From Stercorarius parasiticus (lineage: Eukaryota > Chordata > Aves > Charadriiformes > Stercorariidae), in NCBI GenBank assembly GCA_013396915.1, contig VWZL01000583.1, forward strand, positions 771,034 to 835,033: a DNA stretch of 64,000 nt, given 5' to 3'. Shown here in pieces: positions 13,501-23,690 of this stretch. The notes under the pieces were generated by a model. It was not told the origin of the DNA, searched no databases, and worked only from the letters and a program-made list of their open reading frames with translations. Both the position numbers and the translations under genes were made by a program. The first letter of the stretch is position 1, and every line of letters begins with the position of its first letter.

Positions 13501-15128
13501 TAGGGGGATGAAACAGAGGGAATAGATATCATGTAAACTGATTCTTCAGTCACTGAGGACACTTATAAGATTGCCAAATAAATGCAATGGCCTTTAGATT
13601 TGCTCCTAGACTAATTATTATACCAGTGAAAATGAAATAGCTATGTCTTTGTAAAATGTGATGAAGAGCATAATCATGTCCAACCAGCCTAGCATGAGCT
13701 AAGTTGGAATAACTGTAACGGACCTAAATGAAAAAGTGACCTTCCAAACTTGTACCTAATTGGACTTCTGATGGAGCATAATGAACACATTTCGAACTCA
13801 GAATTTCTGATTATACTAATATTAATACATGATAAGATATACAATCCACATTTAAAGCAGACTTCTTATGTGATATTTGAAGATGAGTTATAAATTTTTG
13901 CTGTAATAAGGCAGGAATTTACAGCATTCAAAATTGATTCCAAATGAGGATGATCCCAAAATAAGGAGACTTCAAGTGACATAACTTGTTTTACATATTT
14001 GGGGTCATTTTCTGTGCTGTGAAACAGAGATGCCAATACTTAACAATTATAAAGTACTTCAACTCTAATAATAATGTAAGTTCTAGTATTGCTATGATTA
14101 TTAAGCATGCATGTACATGTATATAAGTCAAAAAGTTTGGGAAGATTCAATCTGCAGTTTTTTATTCAGGCAGTTCTCCATGTGCAATTGTATATAGGCG
14201 TGTCTTCACTAGTAACATAAACCTTTTTTACTTCAAAAGTTCATGTAAATGATCTGTAAAGTTTCAGCAGAGATTTGTATTTTTCTAGTGGAGCAGCATG
14301 CTCTGCCAGATACCAGTCTCTCCATTCATCAGCAAATGTTCATCATAAACTGCTGGAAAGTAGAAAAGAATAAAAGTCAGAGTTGAAACTGTGCAGCTGT
14401 AGTTTGATTGACAAAGTTTGTAGCCTGAACCTACATATACATAGGAACCAAGACTCTGAGCAGAAAAATGAATATGTGAGAAAGAAAGCTCTTCTGAGAG
14501 CTTTCACGTGTGTCTGTTGCCAGGGTAACCACTGTATGTATGTCTTCCAAACAGGTACCTTTTGGGGGTCTGACTCTCAGCTTGTGCATCTCACACTGAG
14601 ATGTCAACTGAATGCAGGCAGTAAGGGTCCAGCAGTAGAAACACACTGTGAAAAATAATTAGTGTATTACTAACAGATGTGTTTTTATATGTATGCATAC
14701 TGCTGGTGTCACTATCTTCTCTGAAAGTGAGGTCTGGATATGTGTGTGGTAATTAAATATTTTTGAAATTTGCCTGTGAACGTCGGTCCATATCTCAGAT
14801 TCTCATAGCAGGGACCGAAGGAAGTTGTCCTTAATGTCTCTTTACCGTTTGGGTTTTTTTGCTTTCTGCAAGTCCAGCATACAATTTCTCCCTTCATCCT
14901 CTGTCACATCTATTCTGAAATCACTGTTTACTAACATATGAGAAATAATTTGACTTTTTTTTTGTGTCTTCTGGATGCCACTTTTCTTTTTGACTGCTTT
15001 GTCAGGCATCCCAAATGAAGCAAATAACCCTCTTGAAGCTTTTTTTTTTTTAATTAAACTTTTGCTATTTAATTGTTTGCTGACTTAATCCTGAAACAAG
15101 TGAGCTTAATAGAATTTTTGTTATTGAC
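10571..15128. other. Non-coding sequence, no gene seen
   Basis: No supported gene. Frames of 120 codons (11455-11817, plus) and 104 codons (10875-11189 and 11656-11970, minus) have no recognisable domains, and two of them overlap on opposite strands. An A-run lies near 12964-12975. No transposon termini or RNA genes were recognised. Confidence 0.65.
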
Positions 15129-15166
15129 GTATATTCTATATGTATTTGTATATTCTATATGTATTC
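15129..15166. repeat. 19-bp AT-rich tandem duplication
   Basis: GTATATTCTATATGTATTT (15129-15147) is followed by GTATATTCTATATGTATTC (15148-15166), 18 of 19 bases identical. The neighbouring TATTCCATATAAAAATACATTC looks like further decayed sequence of the same kind. It reads as an AT-rich minisatellite seed. Confidence 0.85.
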
Positions 15167-15799
15167 CATATAAAAATACATTCTAAAATGAATTACGGAT
15201 GTTCTAAAATACATCTATTTGTAAAAAGAAAGAACGAAGCAATAATCTTAATCTTGTGATTGAAAACGTATTATCTTCACTAAGATTTCCTTTAGCATTT
15301 ATAAGGTAAAATTGGGAATTAAACTGTTTCAGAACAGCAACTGCAAGGCTCAGCCTTGCAAGTGCTTGTACTTGAGCAACTTTCCTCCGAAGAGTAAAGA
15401 GAACTTCTGAGTTCAAGGTGAAGGCAGTTGAATTACCAGCCTGAGTAAGACTGCTCAGGAGTTTAAGGTGTTTAACCAGGATTTTAAAATAGAAACAATG
15501 TTGCTTGAAGCTGTAAATCTGTAGCTGGGTGCCAGTTCTTACTGAGAAAAAAAATCATAATGTTTAGAGTTGATCAGTCGTATATAAAGCTACCTGTGCT
15601 TTATTCATGCTTAGCTTTAAAATGAGCTGGATTCAGAAATATTCACAGTTCTTTTGTGCTCATCTCTGCAGACACTGAGGCAACCGAGCTTCACTGGCAT
15701 TGATGTTTGCTGAAATTAAATATGAAATTCAGAGAAGTGTTTGTAAAATGTGTTAACAGTTTTATTCTATCAGAATACTTATCACAGAAACAATGGCTT
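15167..15799. other. Non-coding sequence, nothing recognised
   Basis: No reading frame, transposon end or structured RNA is supported. It is AT-rich unique-looking DNA that leads up to the first copy of the 29-bp direct repeat. Confidence 0.6.
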
Positions 15800-15828
15800 G
15801 TTGCTTAGTAAACTGACAGCAATTAGAC
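15800..15828 (+). repeat. 29-bp direct repeat, copy 1
   Basis: The 29 bases beginning GTTGCTTAGTAAACTGACAG are repeated exactly at 16733-16761, 933 bp downstream. Both copies are preceded by GGCTT, with one extra base in copy 2. This copy sits in ordinary AT-rich sequence, while copy 2 sits inside the composite repeat locus. It is too long for a usual target-site duplication. A templated insertion or ectopic duplication is more likely. Confidence 0.9.
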
Positions 15829-16544
15829 ACCACAATTCAATTCCTTTACATATAGTTTCAAAAATGTCCAAGAGAATGATTTGGGAACAATTTGCAGCAT
15901 TGCAAAATAGTGACAAAATTAAATGATAATTTCTAATTGGTCATAATGCTAGATTTTTCATTTAACTTCCATGGCTTTGGATAAGATTTATTATGTCCCC
16001 TCTTCCTGCAGTAAAAAACAGAGTAACTTATTGGTTGGAAATTATTTACAATGATAAGTAAGATAATTAGAACAAATTATTAACGAAGTGTCATGAAACA
16101 AGTAAACCTAAAATAAAGTACAAAAAGGGGCTGCAAAATTCAAATTAGACATATAGCTTTGGTTTATATAATTATACAACTTTTTTACACTAACTACCTC
16201 ATTGGGCAGAAGCAGCTAAAAATAATCAGATCAATATTATGCTCTTTACATGAAACTAGTGAATCACAGCAGGAAATTTGTGTTCTTCCGAAAACTGAGC
16301 TGTCATAAAGAACATTCTACAGATCACTCTGAGGTAAAAAACAATGATAGAAGTACAGCATAACCTACCAGGAAATAAAGCTCACACGTGACACACATAT
16401 AACATATACATCGATAATAAAATAACGAATAATAAAATATAATGTAGGTAAGGAAAACTAGAGTCTTTCATTTAGGTATGTTTTTTAAAAACATAGTTAC
16501 ATTTCAAGGACTAACAGAAAGACTTAATGGAAAGTGTACTAAAA
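15829..16544. other. Non-coding AT-rich spacer
   Basis: Plain AT-rich DNA between the two 29-bp repeat copies, with no gene, transposon end or structured RNA recognised. Composition changes sharply at about 16.54 kb, where the more GC-rich repeat modules begin. Confidence 0.6.
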
Positions 16545-16725
16545 CCTCTGAGACCAGGTTTAGGGTTAAGACGAGGCGTAGGGAGAGGGAGAAAGCTGGT
16601 GCCCTTGGAAAGGGCAGGGCTCCTTAAGAGGCTGCCAAAGCAAAGCACGGGCTGCTATGAGAAATATTCCCTACTCAGACTTTCCTCTGGGGCTTCAGTA
16701 TATCCCATGGCAGAAGTTTCCTGCA
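16545..16725 (+). repeat. Telomere-like module M1 of composite repeat
   Basis: The module begins with a TAGGGTT word and the decamer AGGCGTAGGG (16574-16583). It continues through CTGCCAAAGC (16632-16641) and ends with GGGGCTTCAG (16689-16698) and CAGAAGT (16711-16717). The same ordered words recur in a module at 17298-17455, so this is one copy of a repeated unit. An open frame of 68 codons overlaps it but gives no recognisable protein. The family is unidentified. Confidence 0.6.
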
Positions 16726-16732
16726 AGGCTTA

Positions 16733-16761
16733 GTTGCTTAGTAAACTGACAGCAATTAGAC
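16733..16761 (+). repeat. 29-bp direct repeat, copy 2
   Basis: Exact copy of 15800-15828, placed at the junction between module M1 and the core repeat (16762 onward). Its position at a module boundary suggests that the junction arose by a rearrangement that copied sequence from the nearby upstream site. Confidence 0.9.
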
Positions 16762-17200
16762 TGGTCAGTTAGAACAATCCTCCCTGCTCCTAGGAGGATG
16801 GCTCTGACAGACGAGACTTTGAGAAGCTTCAACTGGCCTTGGAGTTCTCCGAGAAAGAGCTGGAAGAAGCTGCAGCAGGGTTTCTTAGCCCTTGCAGCTG
16901 CATTAAGCAGAGGTTCTCACACTTGGCTTATGCCTGGACTGCGCTGCAGCTACTGTGCAGCCATGCTTGTGCCTGGGCTTGTACCCTGTTGATCTGGATT
17001 CTGACCCCGACTCAGTGGCTGAATTCCTGGCTTGTTGATGTACGACAGGACTAAGCCCTTTTGTTGGTGAGGCCATGGGTTCTGCCTGCCATGCTGTGAT
17101 GCTTGGCTCCCAAATTCCCTTTCACCTGCTAAGCAGCAACTGCCTTTATCATTCTGTGACAGAGATATAAGACCCATAGAAAGACCCATGCAAAAAGATA
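16762..17200 (+). repeat. Core of unidentified interspersed repeat, copy 1
   Basis: This stretch aligns by eye, in opposite orientation, with 46985-47560. Shared words include CTGGCCTTGGAG, AAGAAGCTGCAGCA, TTAAGCAGAGGTT and GATCTGGATTCTGACCC, in the same order, followed by GTGAGGCCA and CTTCTGC/GTTCTGC parts. One frame (16839-17054) encodes a short peptide with a charged helical start (EKELEEAAA) and a Trp-rich part (IWILTPTQW) that is partly kept in the second copy. It could be the decayed coding part of a transposon or endogenous retroelement, but no enzyme motif is visible. Relative to the 47-kb copy it lacks roughly 80 bp in the middle. Confidence 0.65.
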
Positions 17201-17214
17201 GAAGAAGAAAAGTG

Positions 17215-17290
17215 GGGGCTTCTGTGAGAATTCTCCTACTTGCATCCTTTTGACAAGGGGCTTCAGCACGTCCCACCACAGAAGTGTCCA
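17215..17290 (+). repeat. Partial telomere-like module M2
   Basis: This corresponds to the last part of module M1. GTGAGAATTCTCCTACT parallels ATGAGAAATATTCCCTACT, GGGGCTTCAG (17257-17266) is exact, and a TCCCA...CAGAAGT ending follows. It directly abuts module M3, which shows head-to-tail arrangement. The first half of the module is missing or replaced by core sequence. Confidence 0.6.
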
Positions 17291-17297
17291 CACACAC

Positions 17298-17480
17298 CTA
17301 GGGCTAGGCGTAGGGTTAGGGCTATAGGGGGAGCAAAAGATATGAGACTCACGAAAAGAGTGGGGCTACAAAGAAGTTGCCAAGCCATAGCCACACTGTG
17401 GGCTGATACAGGAACTCTCTCCCATTTAATATTTCCAACTGTGGCTTAAGAATGTCACTTGTTTGAAATCTCTGCCCAGG
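17298..17480 (+). repeat. Telomere-like module M3
   Basis: Starts with a TAGGG-rich stretch (17298-17329) holding AGGCGTAGGG (17306-17315, identical to M1) and TAGGGTTAGGG. It continues through GTTGCCAAGC, a TCTCCCATTTAATATTTCC block and GTGGCTTAAG (17441-17450). Spacing to M2 measured on the GGGGCTTCAG-equivalent word is 184 bp, and to the next TAGGG start at 17481 is 183 bp, which gives a tandem period of about 184 bp. Confidence 0.6.
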
Positions 17481-17520
17481 CTTAGGGCTCAGGCTAGATT
17501 TATGGGCAGGAGAGTCAGGT
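17481..17520 (+). repeat. Start of a fourth, truncated module M4
   Basis: CTTAGGGCTCAGGCTAG matches the CTAGGGCTAGGCGTAG start of M3 and lies one period (183 bp) downstream. Similarity fades after about 40 bases. This marks the right end of the tandem locus. Confidence 0.45.
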
Positions 17521-19584
17521 ATCAGATTGTTTTCAGATAAGTGTTTTAAGGCTTAGCTGCACAGTTAGTGGTTGCTTCCCACATTTTTTTAAGTTGTCAG
17601 AATATATCCAGGTGAGGTTTTCAATTTAAATTAGAAAGTGTTCATTGAAAGGCTTCAGTGATGTGAGGGCTTCCAATTTGAATTAACTTTTGAATGTTCT
17701 ATGTGAGTTAGAAAAATGCTCTTGAGGACCATTTAAAAAATAATATTTATAATAATTCTGTAGTATTTACAATATTTTAAATAATATTTATGATACTTAT
17801 ATCTTGATAATTGTCATGAAAAAAGAAAAATAAGTTAGCAGAGATACAGTTAGCAAACAACAACTATAGTCCTGGTTTCTGTTCCTGCAGCATGTGAAGG
17901 TCGCTATTCATGGCTTGGAAAAAAGTTTTCTCATAGCAGTCCATATTTATGCTGCTGTACACAATGCTGACCATTGACCATTAAAGGCAGCTGTGGTCTT
18001 AAATCAAGAGAATTAATTGAGAATTACATGAATGTACTCTAAGTAAAGTATAAATTTGTCTCCTGAGAGCAAAAGAAAAGAATAACTTACCATGCATCCA
18101 CGAGCATTAGAGGACTTGGAGATAAGACAATATAATATAATGTTCTCCAGTTATGATTAAAACATTTTCAGGAGAAAGATACTACTAAGCTAGATAGGCT
18201 TACATACAATACCACGGCAAAAAAGAGAGTGACATCTGATACACTATTGACACTATAATTTTGAAATACCCATTCCGTAGTCAATTCGAGATTGAATACA
18301 TGCCTTCCCTGCTGTTCTTTTTTTCTGTGATTACTTGTTTGGTTTCATTTGGTTTGTCTAGTTAGAATTTTTAGAATGGGAAGAAGATGAGATCTAAACT
18401 GAATGTAGGCATTAGGCAAGAAACCTTGCAGGATATTTCAACAGCGCATATTGGATGTCATTGTTTATTTTAAATTCGAACTTAATTACTGTGAGATCCT
18501 AGGCTCTATAAAGACAATGAGTGCCATCTATAAATGCTAATATAAATCAATGAAGAGAGGGAGGTTAAATGATTTATGTTGGAGCTGAGCCACCATGTAA
18601 TAACTGTTGCTCATTACAGCCTCAGCAATGAATGGGAAATCAAAACATTAAATAGTGCAAACAAGAAAACCATCCTATTTTTCAGGACCCTTAAGATACT
18701 CCATTTGTCCAGGTCATCCATTTTTATCCTATTAAAAGGTAGGTTAAATCTTGTATTAGATAGACATCCTGCCTCAGAAAGGGCTGCTGGAGTTTGCCCA
18801 ATGTTTCCATGACTTCGAGTTGTTGCCAACTTTCCCTGAAAAATAACAAACATAGCTGCCAAAACTGAACTATAATATTACTGTCAAAGGAATATTATAG
18901 GTTCAAGGTTTAGGTATACACTGCTTTTCATATCTATACTACAGTTGACTATATTATTAATATTTAATTTTCACTACCATATATTAGTAAAATAGGTCTT
19001 CAGAATTGTTTTGTATATCTCTCTTCAAGAATAAAAACAAATAATTGTACTTTTGAGCATTATTTGGCACATTATGGAAGTATCAGAAGAGTCTGTAAGT
19101 AAGGCTGCATTGACACATGGAAAGCAGGACTAACATTTCTCTATTAGAGATTTATTCTCCAAATTTGTCAGGACACATTTTCAAATGACAATTGCACTTT
19201 TCCTATCATTTTTGTAATAACTTTTTTGAAGAAACAAGATTTTAAGTGCTCTTTCTCCATACACATTGTTTTAGCTCAAAAAAAAAGGGAAGGGAAAATA
19301 TAGTCTCCCTTAATTTCACAGACAGAAAGCCTTAGAGATACCCGTTCTTTGCTAATGTTTTGAAGAGAGACCAGTTTTGAAGCTTTTTCTGTGTAACTGA
19401 GAGAAATTTCATCAAGACTAACCAACTGAACTGGTGGAACTGGACTGAAAAAGTTGTCCTAATGTCCCTGTGGCAGCAGGCTGTCAGGTGAACCTTTTTT
19501 TTTCTAGGTACTGTTATTTGAGTGCATTAAAATGAGAGAGAGAGATTCTGGAGTTACTGCTACTTTGGCTATTTTGCATTCCAG
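17521..19584. other. Non-coding AT-rich sequence, nothing recognised
   Basis: No supported gene or transposon. A patch at about 17735-17800 is very AT-rich, with repeated ATAATATTTAT words. Frames of 78-82 codons near 18.6-18.9 kb lie on both strands over the same bases and resemble no protein. Confidence 0.65.
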
Positions 19585-19644
19585 GAGGCATTGTCATGGA
19601 GATCTGTGAGCATGGGACTGAGGAGGACATGAACTATACCTGTG
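19585..19644 (+). other. Possible 60-nt exon (weak)
   Basis: A pyrimidine-leaning run ending TTGCATTCCAG precedes 19585, and a GTATGT donor-like hexamer follows 19644. The 60 nt between them keep one frame open (split codons at both ends, length divisible by three), reading GIVMEICEHG then TEEDMNYTCG. The peptide contains an NYT glycosylation-type site, but I do not recognise it. Two of three frames contain a stop, and such pairs of splice-like sites arise often by chance. No neighbouring exon was found. Confidence 0.12.
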
Positions 19645-20029
19645 GTATGTAACTTTGTAGTTGACAGCATTTTACATTGGTGCCCAGTCTTCTTACTAAA
19701 TTCGACCTCTTTGAGTAAAAAGAAATAATAAAAAATCAGACACTATTTCAGAATAAAGAGTTAGGAGAACCAGAGTTTCCTAGAAAGAACATTTAGGTCA
19801 CCTCAGTTTTTGCTTCCTTCCTACCTACCAGTCTGGACACTTCCTGAGGAAGCTCCCAGGGAGTCAGGCAAGTGCTGTTTTGATAACCCAGAAGAGCTGA
19901 GGTTACAAGATTGTGCAAGCCACCAGAGTGCTTAACAGTGCATAAGAAAGTAAACGGTTTAGCCTTTTGCTATCTCATTTGAAATTATACAACACTTACT
20001 TCCTGTTCTCAGCTTTAACAATGTATTAT

Positions 20030-20110
20030 ATGCCATTAAACTGAGACACAGAGACACAGACCATGAAAAGTTACCTAGATCAATACCCAGTTCTGAGAGA
20101 GGGTTGAAGA
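20030..20110 (-). repeat. MIR-like SINE fragment, degraded
   Basis: TTAAACTGAGACACAGAGACACAGA followed by AAAAGTTACCTAGATCA and later CCCAGTTCTGAGAG recalls the MIR core read in reverse ('aaactgaggcacagagaggttaagtaacttgccc...'). Divergence is high and only about 80 bp can be followed. Assignment is from memory of the consensus. Confidence 0.4.
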
Positions 20111-20122
20111 TTATTCTTACCA

Positions 20123-20158
20123 TTTACCAAAAAGTTCTTTGAGTAACTTTTTGGTAAA
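20123..20158. other. Perfect 14-bp stem hairpin
   Basis: TTTACCAAAAAGTT (20123-20136), an 8-nt spacer CTTTGAGT, then the exact reverse complement AACTTTTTGGTAAA (20145-20158). It lies just past a MIR-like fragment. Stem length is below that of a microRNA precursor. It could be the relic of an inverted-repeat element or a chance cruciform. Confidence 0.88.
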
Positions 20159-22079
20159 AGACTAATAATAGAAATTTCTCAACCGCTTGCTTCCAGATAC
20201 CTTGTCCCAGGAGTAAGTTCACATCATAGTTAGAATGTTTTTGTTTGCTTTTTAATATTTCATTTTGCAGCAATGTACTAGAGGTTACAATAATATTTAC
20301 ACCAACTTTTTGTGTTTGACAACTGTTTCAATCCATTCTCTAGGTGAAATAAATCCACTTCTTTAACCTTTTCATTGGGTCAAGTTTTCTAAATTGTAGG
20401 GTTTTTTAACAATTTACTTTTGCTCACACAGTTCAGAGTTCTTCCTTTTCCTCTCCAGGGAATTTTCCTCCGTGGCCAGTATTTGGACCTATTTTGATAT
20501 CCTTTTGGGAAAAGGATTCTTTTTATTTAGGTGGGAGTGAAACTAACTCTTGACTCAGCAGAAGTAAGCTTTTCACGGAAGAGAGCCTGAATGCCACAAG
20601 TTCATACCTACTTGTCTTTAGGCGGGCATGGAAGCTGCTTGCCAGCTGTGTTGCATTTGCTCAGTAATGTCTAGGAGGAGTTCCATAAGTTTATCATCAT
20701 GGTTATGGAACTTCTTTATCAATTTCTGTGATTCTTTTGCTAATGTTGATTCCATTCTTCAAGGGTGGGAGACTTTCAATTATCTCAACAGATGTTGATA
20801 CTGCATTTGGAGCTGTGCAGGAGTCAGTTCTTGAAACAATAATGGTGAAGATACACAAAGGGTCAGACAACTCTTTTCATTAACCTGAGATTAATAGTTC
20901 TAGTCTGAAGTAGGATTTGAAGCCACAAGGTCTGTGCAAACACTCCCACCCTCCCACCTATCACTCTCCAAGCTGTCTGCACAGTTCCTGAGCTTTGAGG
21001 AGTATTTTGACTAATAGTGCTTTACATGAATGAAGTGCTCTCACTTGAAGGAGTTTCAGTAACAGGCTGCTGTCCTGCTTCTAGCAACATTTTTTTGTCT
21101 GTCTTTAGTCTCCATTTTCCGGCATTCTGTTCTTTGCATGCATGAAAGGATAACTGTTTGGATATGTGAAATGATGATTTATTGTCAGGATCATTATAGT
21201 AGTGTTAAAAATAAATAAAATCTCACCAACTGGCTGTTCTCTTAAACATGTGGTATCTGAGTGCTTCGGTGTTCTGTTCAAAGCAGAAACTTTATCTTTG
21301 TTCATGTAATAAAGAAGGCCCCTTTACATTATTTACTTTAGTTTAGCTTGGTGTATTTCAGACTGTCATTAAGTATGTCAGAAATCCAAGATTAAAACAT
21401 TATATTTTACTTGCCAAAACAATAAATAAAAGAATGAAGGGGAAATATTCTAGGAATTAAAATATTTGACTTATTTGAATGTACTACCCTATGCAGTTTT
21501 TCGAAAGCAACAAAAAGGCAAAAAATTATGTGGAAAAATGTAGGGAAACCTACTCTCCCTCAGCAAAAATGACATCGTATTTGCACTTCTGGCAAACTGA
21601 GTTGAGACTCGTGTTACTTTATCAAACCTCCCTTTTCTGTCTTGATCTATACGGAATGTTTTCCAGGTATTAGCTGATGATATCCAAAGGGTCTTGTTCT
21701 TCTGCTGTATGTTATGAATGACTTTCAAAGAAACACCTGGAAATGCTGAGATTGTGTGGTGACAGAACAATGCTGGAATAAAAGAGGGAAGAAGTTGGAT
21801 ATCCTGACAGTTCTGCAGTCCACCAAGTCTGTTATTTCTGTTCTGTCTTTATAATGGCTATAAAATATGAGCTGGGAGTATGATGTCAATGCATCCACTT
21901 TCAATAATTGATATGATGAATAATCTCAACCTTCTGACACCTTCTGTATCTCCTCACATCTCAGGAAACTTCATTCATCAACCACATTTGAAATGTTTAA
22001 GTAATCTCAGTGATGTATGGAGCACTGAAACTCCCTTGTTAGAAATCTATGCTACTAACATTCTATCAAATTAAAAAGC
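20159..22079. other. Non-coding sequence, no gene seen
   Basis: No supported gene. The 93-codon minus frame at 21489-21770 is overlapped by a 64-codon plus frame and resembles nothing known. The phrase GGATTTGAAGCCACAAGGTCTG near 20.91 kb is faintly reminiscent of a MIR tail but is too short to call. Confidence 0.6.
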
Positions 22080-22215
22080 CACTGAGCTCTTGTGCATAAA
22101 ATTATCATAAATTATCTCTGAAGGTTCATTGCTGTTTGGAATGTTTAATTGCTCACTCAGCTGAACTTCAGCAGCTCAAGATTATTAATCAATTTGTCAG
22201 AAGGTTTCTCATAAT
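22080..22215. promoter_or_regulatory. Candidate conserved non-coding element (unverified)
   Basis: Contains TTTAATTGCTCA, GATTATTAATCAATTTGTCA and AACTTCAGCAGCTCAAG in close order with no repeats. These are homeodomain- and bHLH-type words. The texture suggests a conserved enhancer, but this is inference without alignment. Confidence 0.18.
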
Positions 22216-23390
22216 GTCATCTTCTAGGCTGCAGTTATATGTGTGGAAAACCCATGTGCAAGACAGTTTTATGCAGCAAGTCAACAGCAGCCATGCATAC
22301 CTTTCACAATAATCCTCTGCCATATTTAAGAGTATTTTTAGTTGTTGATTTCTAACAGAAGACTTGGAAACTGCAAGTACCTCAGCCTAATTTATTTGGA
22401 TGGAACATTCTCCAAAATAATATTTTTAAGTAAGAATGGAGACAGATAATAAGAACGGGACTTTTGAAGCATTTAATCCTGGTATAATGTTGATTGTTCT
22501 CATTAAAGTAAATATTGTTACTCACTGAAGTAACATTAAAGATCTTTTGAAAATACCATACCTTAAGGGTACATGAAGGGTTTCTTCAGCCAGTTTTCTT
22601 TAAAAAAAATGTATCATGAGAGAATTTGACTCTGATGACATACTAATACAATTTATTCCATCTTAATTGAAATATATGTTTCATTATTTGTTTTGAAAAT
22701 GTCTTTTTAAATTTTTATATAGTTTTCTTTCTTTTTTTTTAAAAATGCAACTCTATGAAACCTCATGAGAGGGGTGATGATAGTGTTTCTATTAATATTT
22801 TTTTTTCTCCATCAAATCCTTTAGGAGTTCTTTGATGCAGCACCATAGAAATAGAGGATTCTACTTTTCCTTCTGTATAGAACTGAAAATAGTCTGGAAT
22901 GGAGAATATATTTAAGGATTCTTTAAGCCACTCCAGATATTTTCTTAAACTGAAAAAGTTTCAAAATAGAAAGAGTGGAAACATTATGGACATTATCCAC
23001 TTTCTTCTACTCCATGAATGATCATCATATTGTTTCCTATGCATGTAGAAAGACAGAGGATGAATGCTACCATATAATTGATAAGTTTCAAGGATCTATT
23101 TGATATTAGGTATTTATTCAGTATGCCACGCCATGGTATTTCTACTGAAAACTGAAAATGAAAGAAAGTATTAGTATTTTTTCTTTGTCAAACGTCTTTA
23201 ATAAAATTAAAATATTGGAATGATAAATACTCTTGTGTGTCTAAGAAATGTTTCAGGTATCAGAAATATGCTGAAAATGAACATATTTTTTTTCTACAAG
23301 TATTCGCACTGTAATCCTTCAAAGCCTCTCTTAAAACATATTATGTCCATTAGCAGATGGTAAAATGGGAAACAAAACACCAGTAATAAA
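22216..23390. other. Non-coding AT-rich sequence, nothing recognised
   Basis: About 1.2 kb of AT-rich DNA with several T and A runs (for example near 22730 and 22800). No frame longer than 60 codons was noted, and no transposon end or structured RNA. Confidence 0.65.
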
Positions 23391-23394
23391 TACA

Positions 23395-23690
23395 TTACAT
23401 CTCTGTACTTTCTGACATCTGGGGATATCAAGGCACATCACAACAAATGCATAACAGCTCCTTGGTACAATTTTATCACCATTATCCATCTCCATTACAC
23501 AGAACTTCTAGCACCAAGAAATAAAGATTGTCATTATCTTTGGCATTGAGTCAAACTCAAAATGATATGCTGAAGATTGAGCATGAAATCTTTTGAAGAA
23601 ATAGGAAGAGAAGCCAGATCTTCAGATTCCCAATAACATGTCTTAACACATGAATCCTTCCTTCATCACCCTGCTCAGCAGTGATGCCTT
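23395..23690 (-). repeat. MIR-like SINE, near full length, ancient
   Basis: Read on the plus strand, the order of words follows a reverse-complement MIR/CORE-type SINE of sauropsids: CATCTGGGGATATCAAGGCAC, then TTATCACCATTATCCATCTCCATTACACAGAA, then AAGCCAGATCTTCAGATTCCCA and GTCTTAACACATGAATCCTTCCTTC. These parallel 'gggatctcaaagcactttac', 'tattatccccattttacaga', 'gccagatctcctgattcccag' and 'tcttaaccacaagaccatccttcctc'. The length (about 290 bp) and decay fit an old, inactive copy. Confidence 0.6.

Noticed and set aside
16733..16761. Reading the 29-bp repeat as a target-site duplication of an inserted element
   Set aside because: Target-site duplications of vertebrate elements are usually shorter than about 20 bp, and the interval between the copies does not correspond to a single element with recognisable ends.
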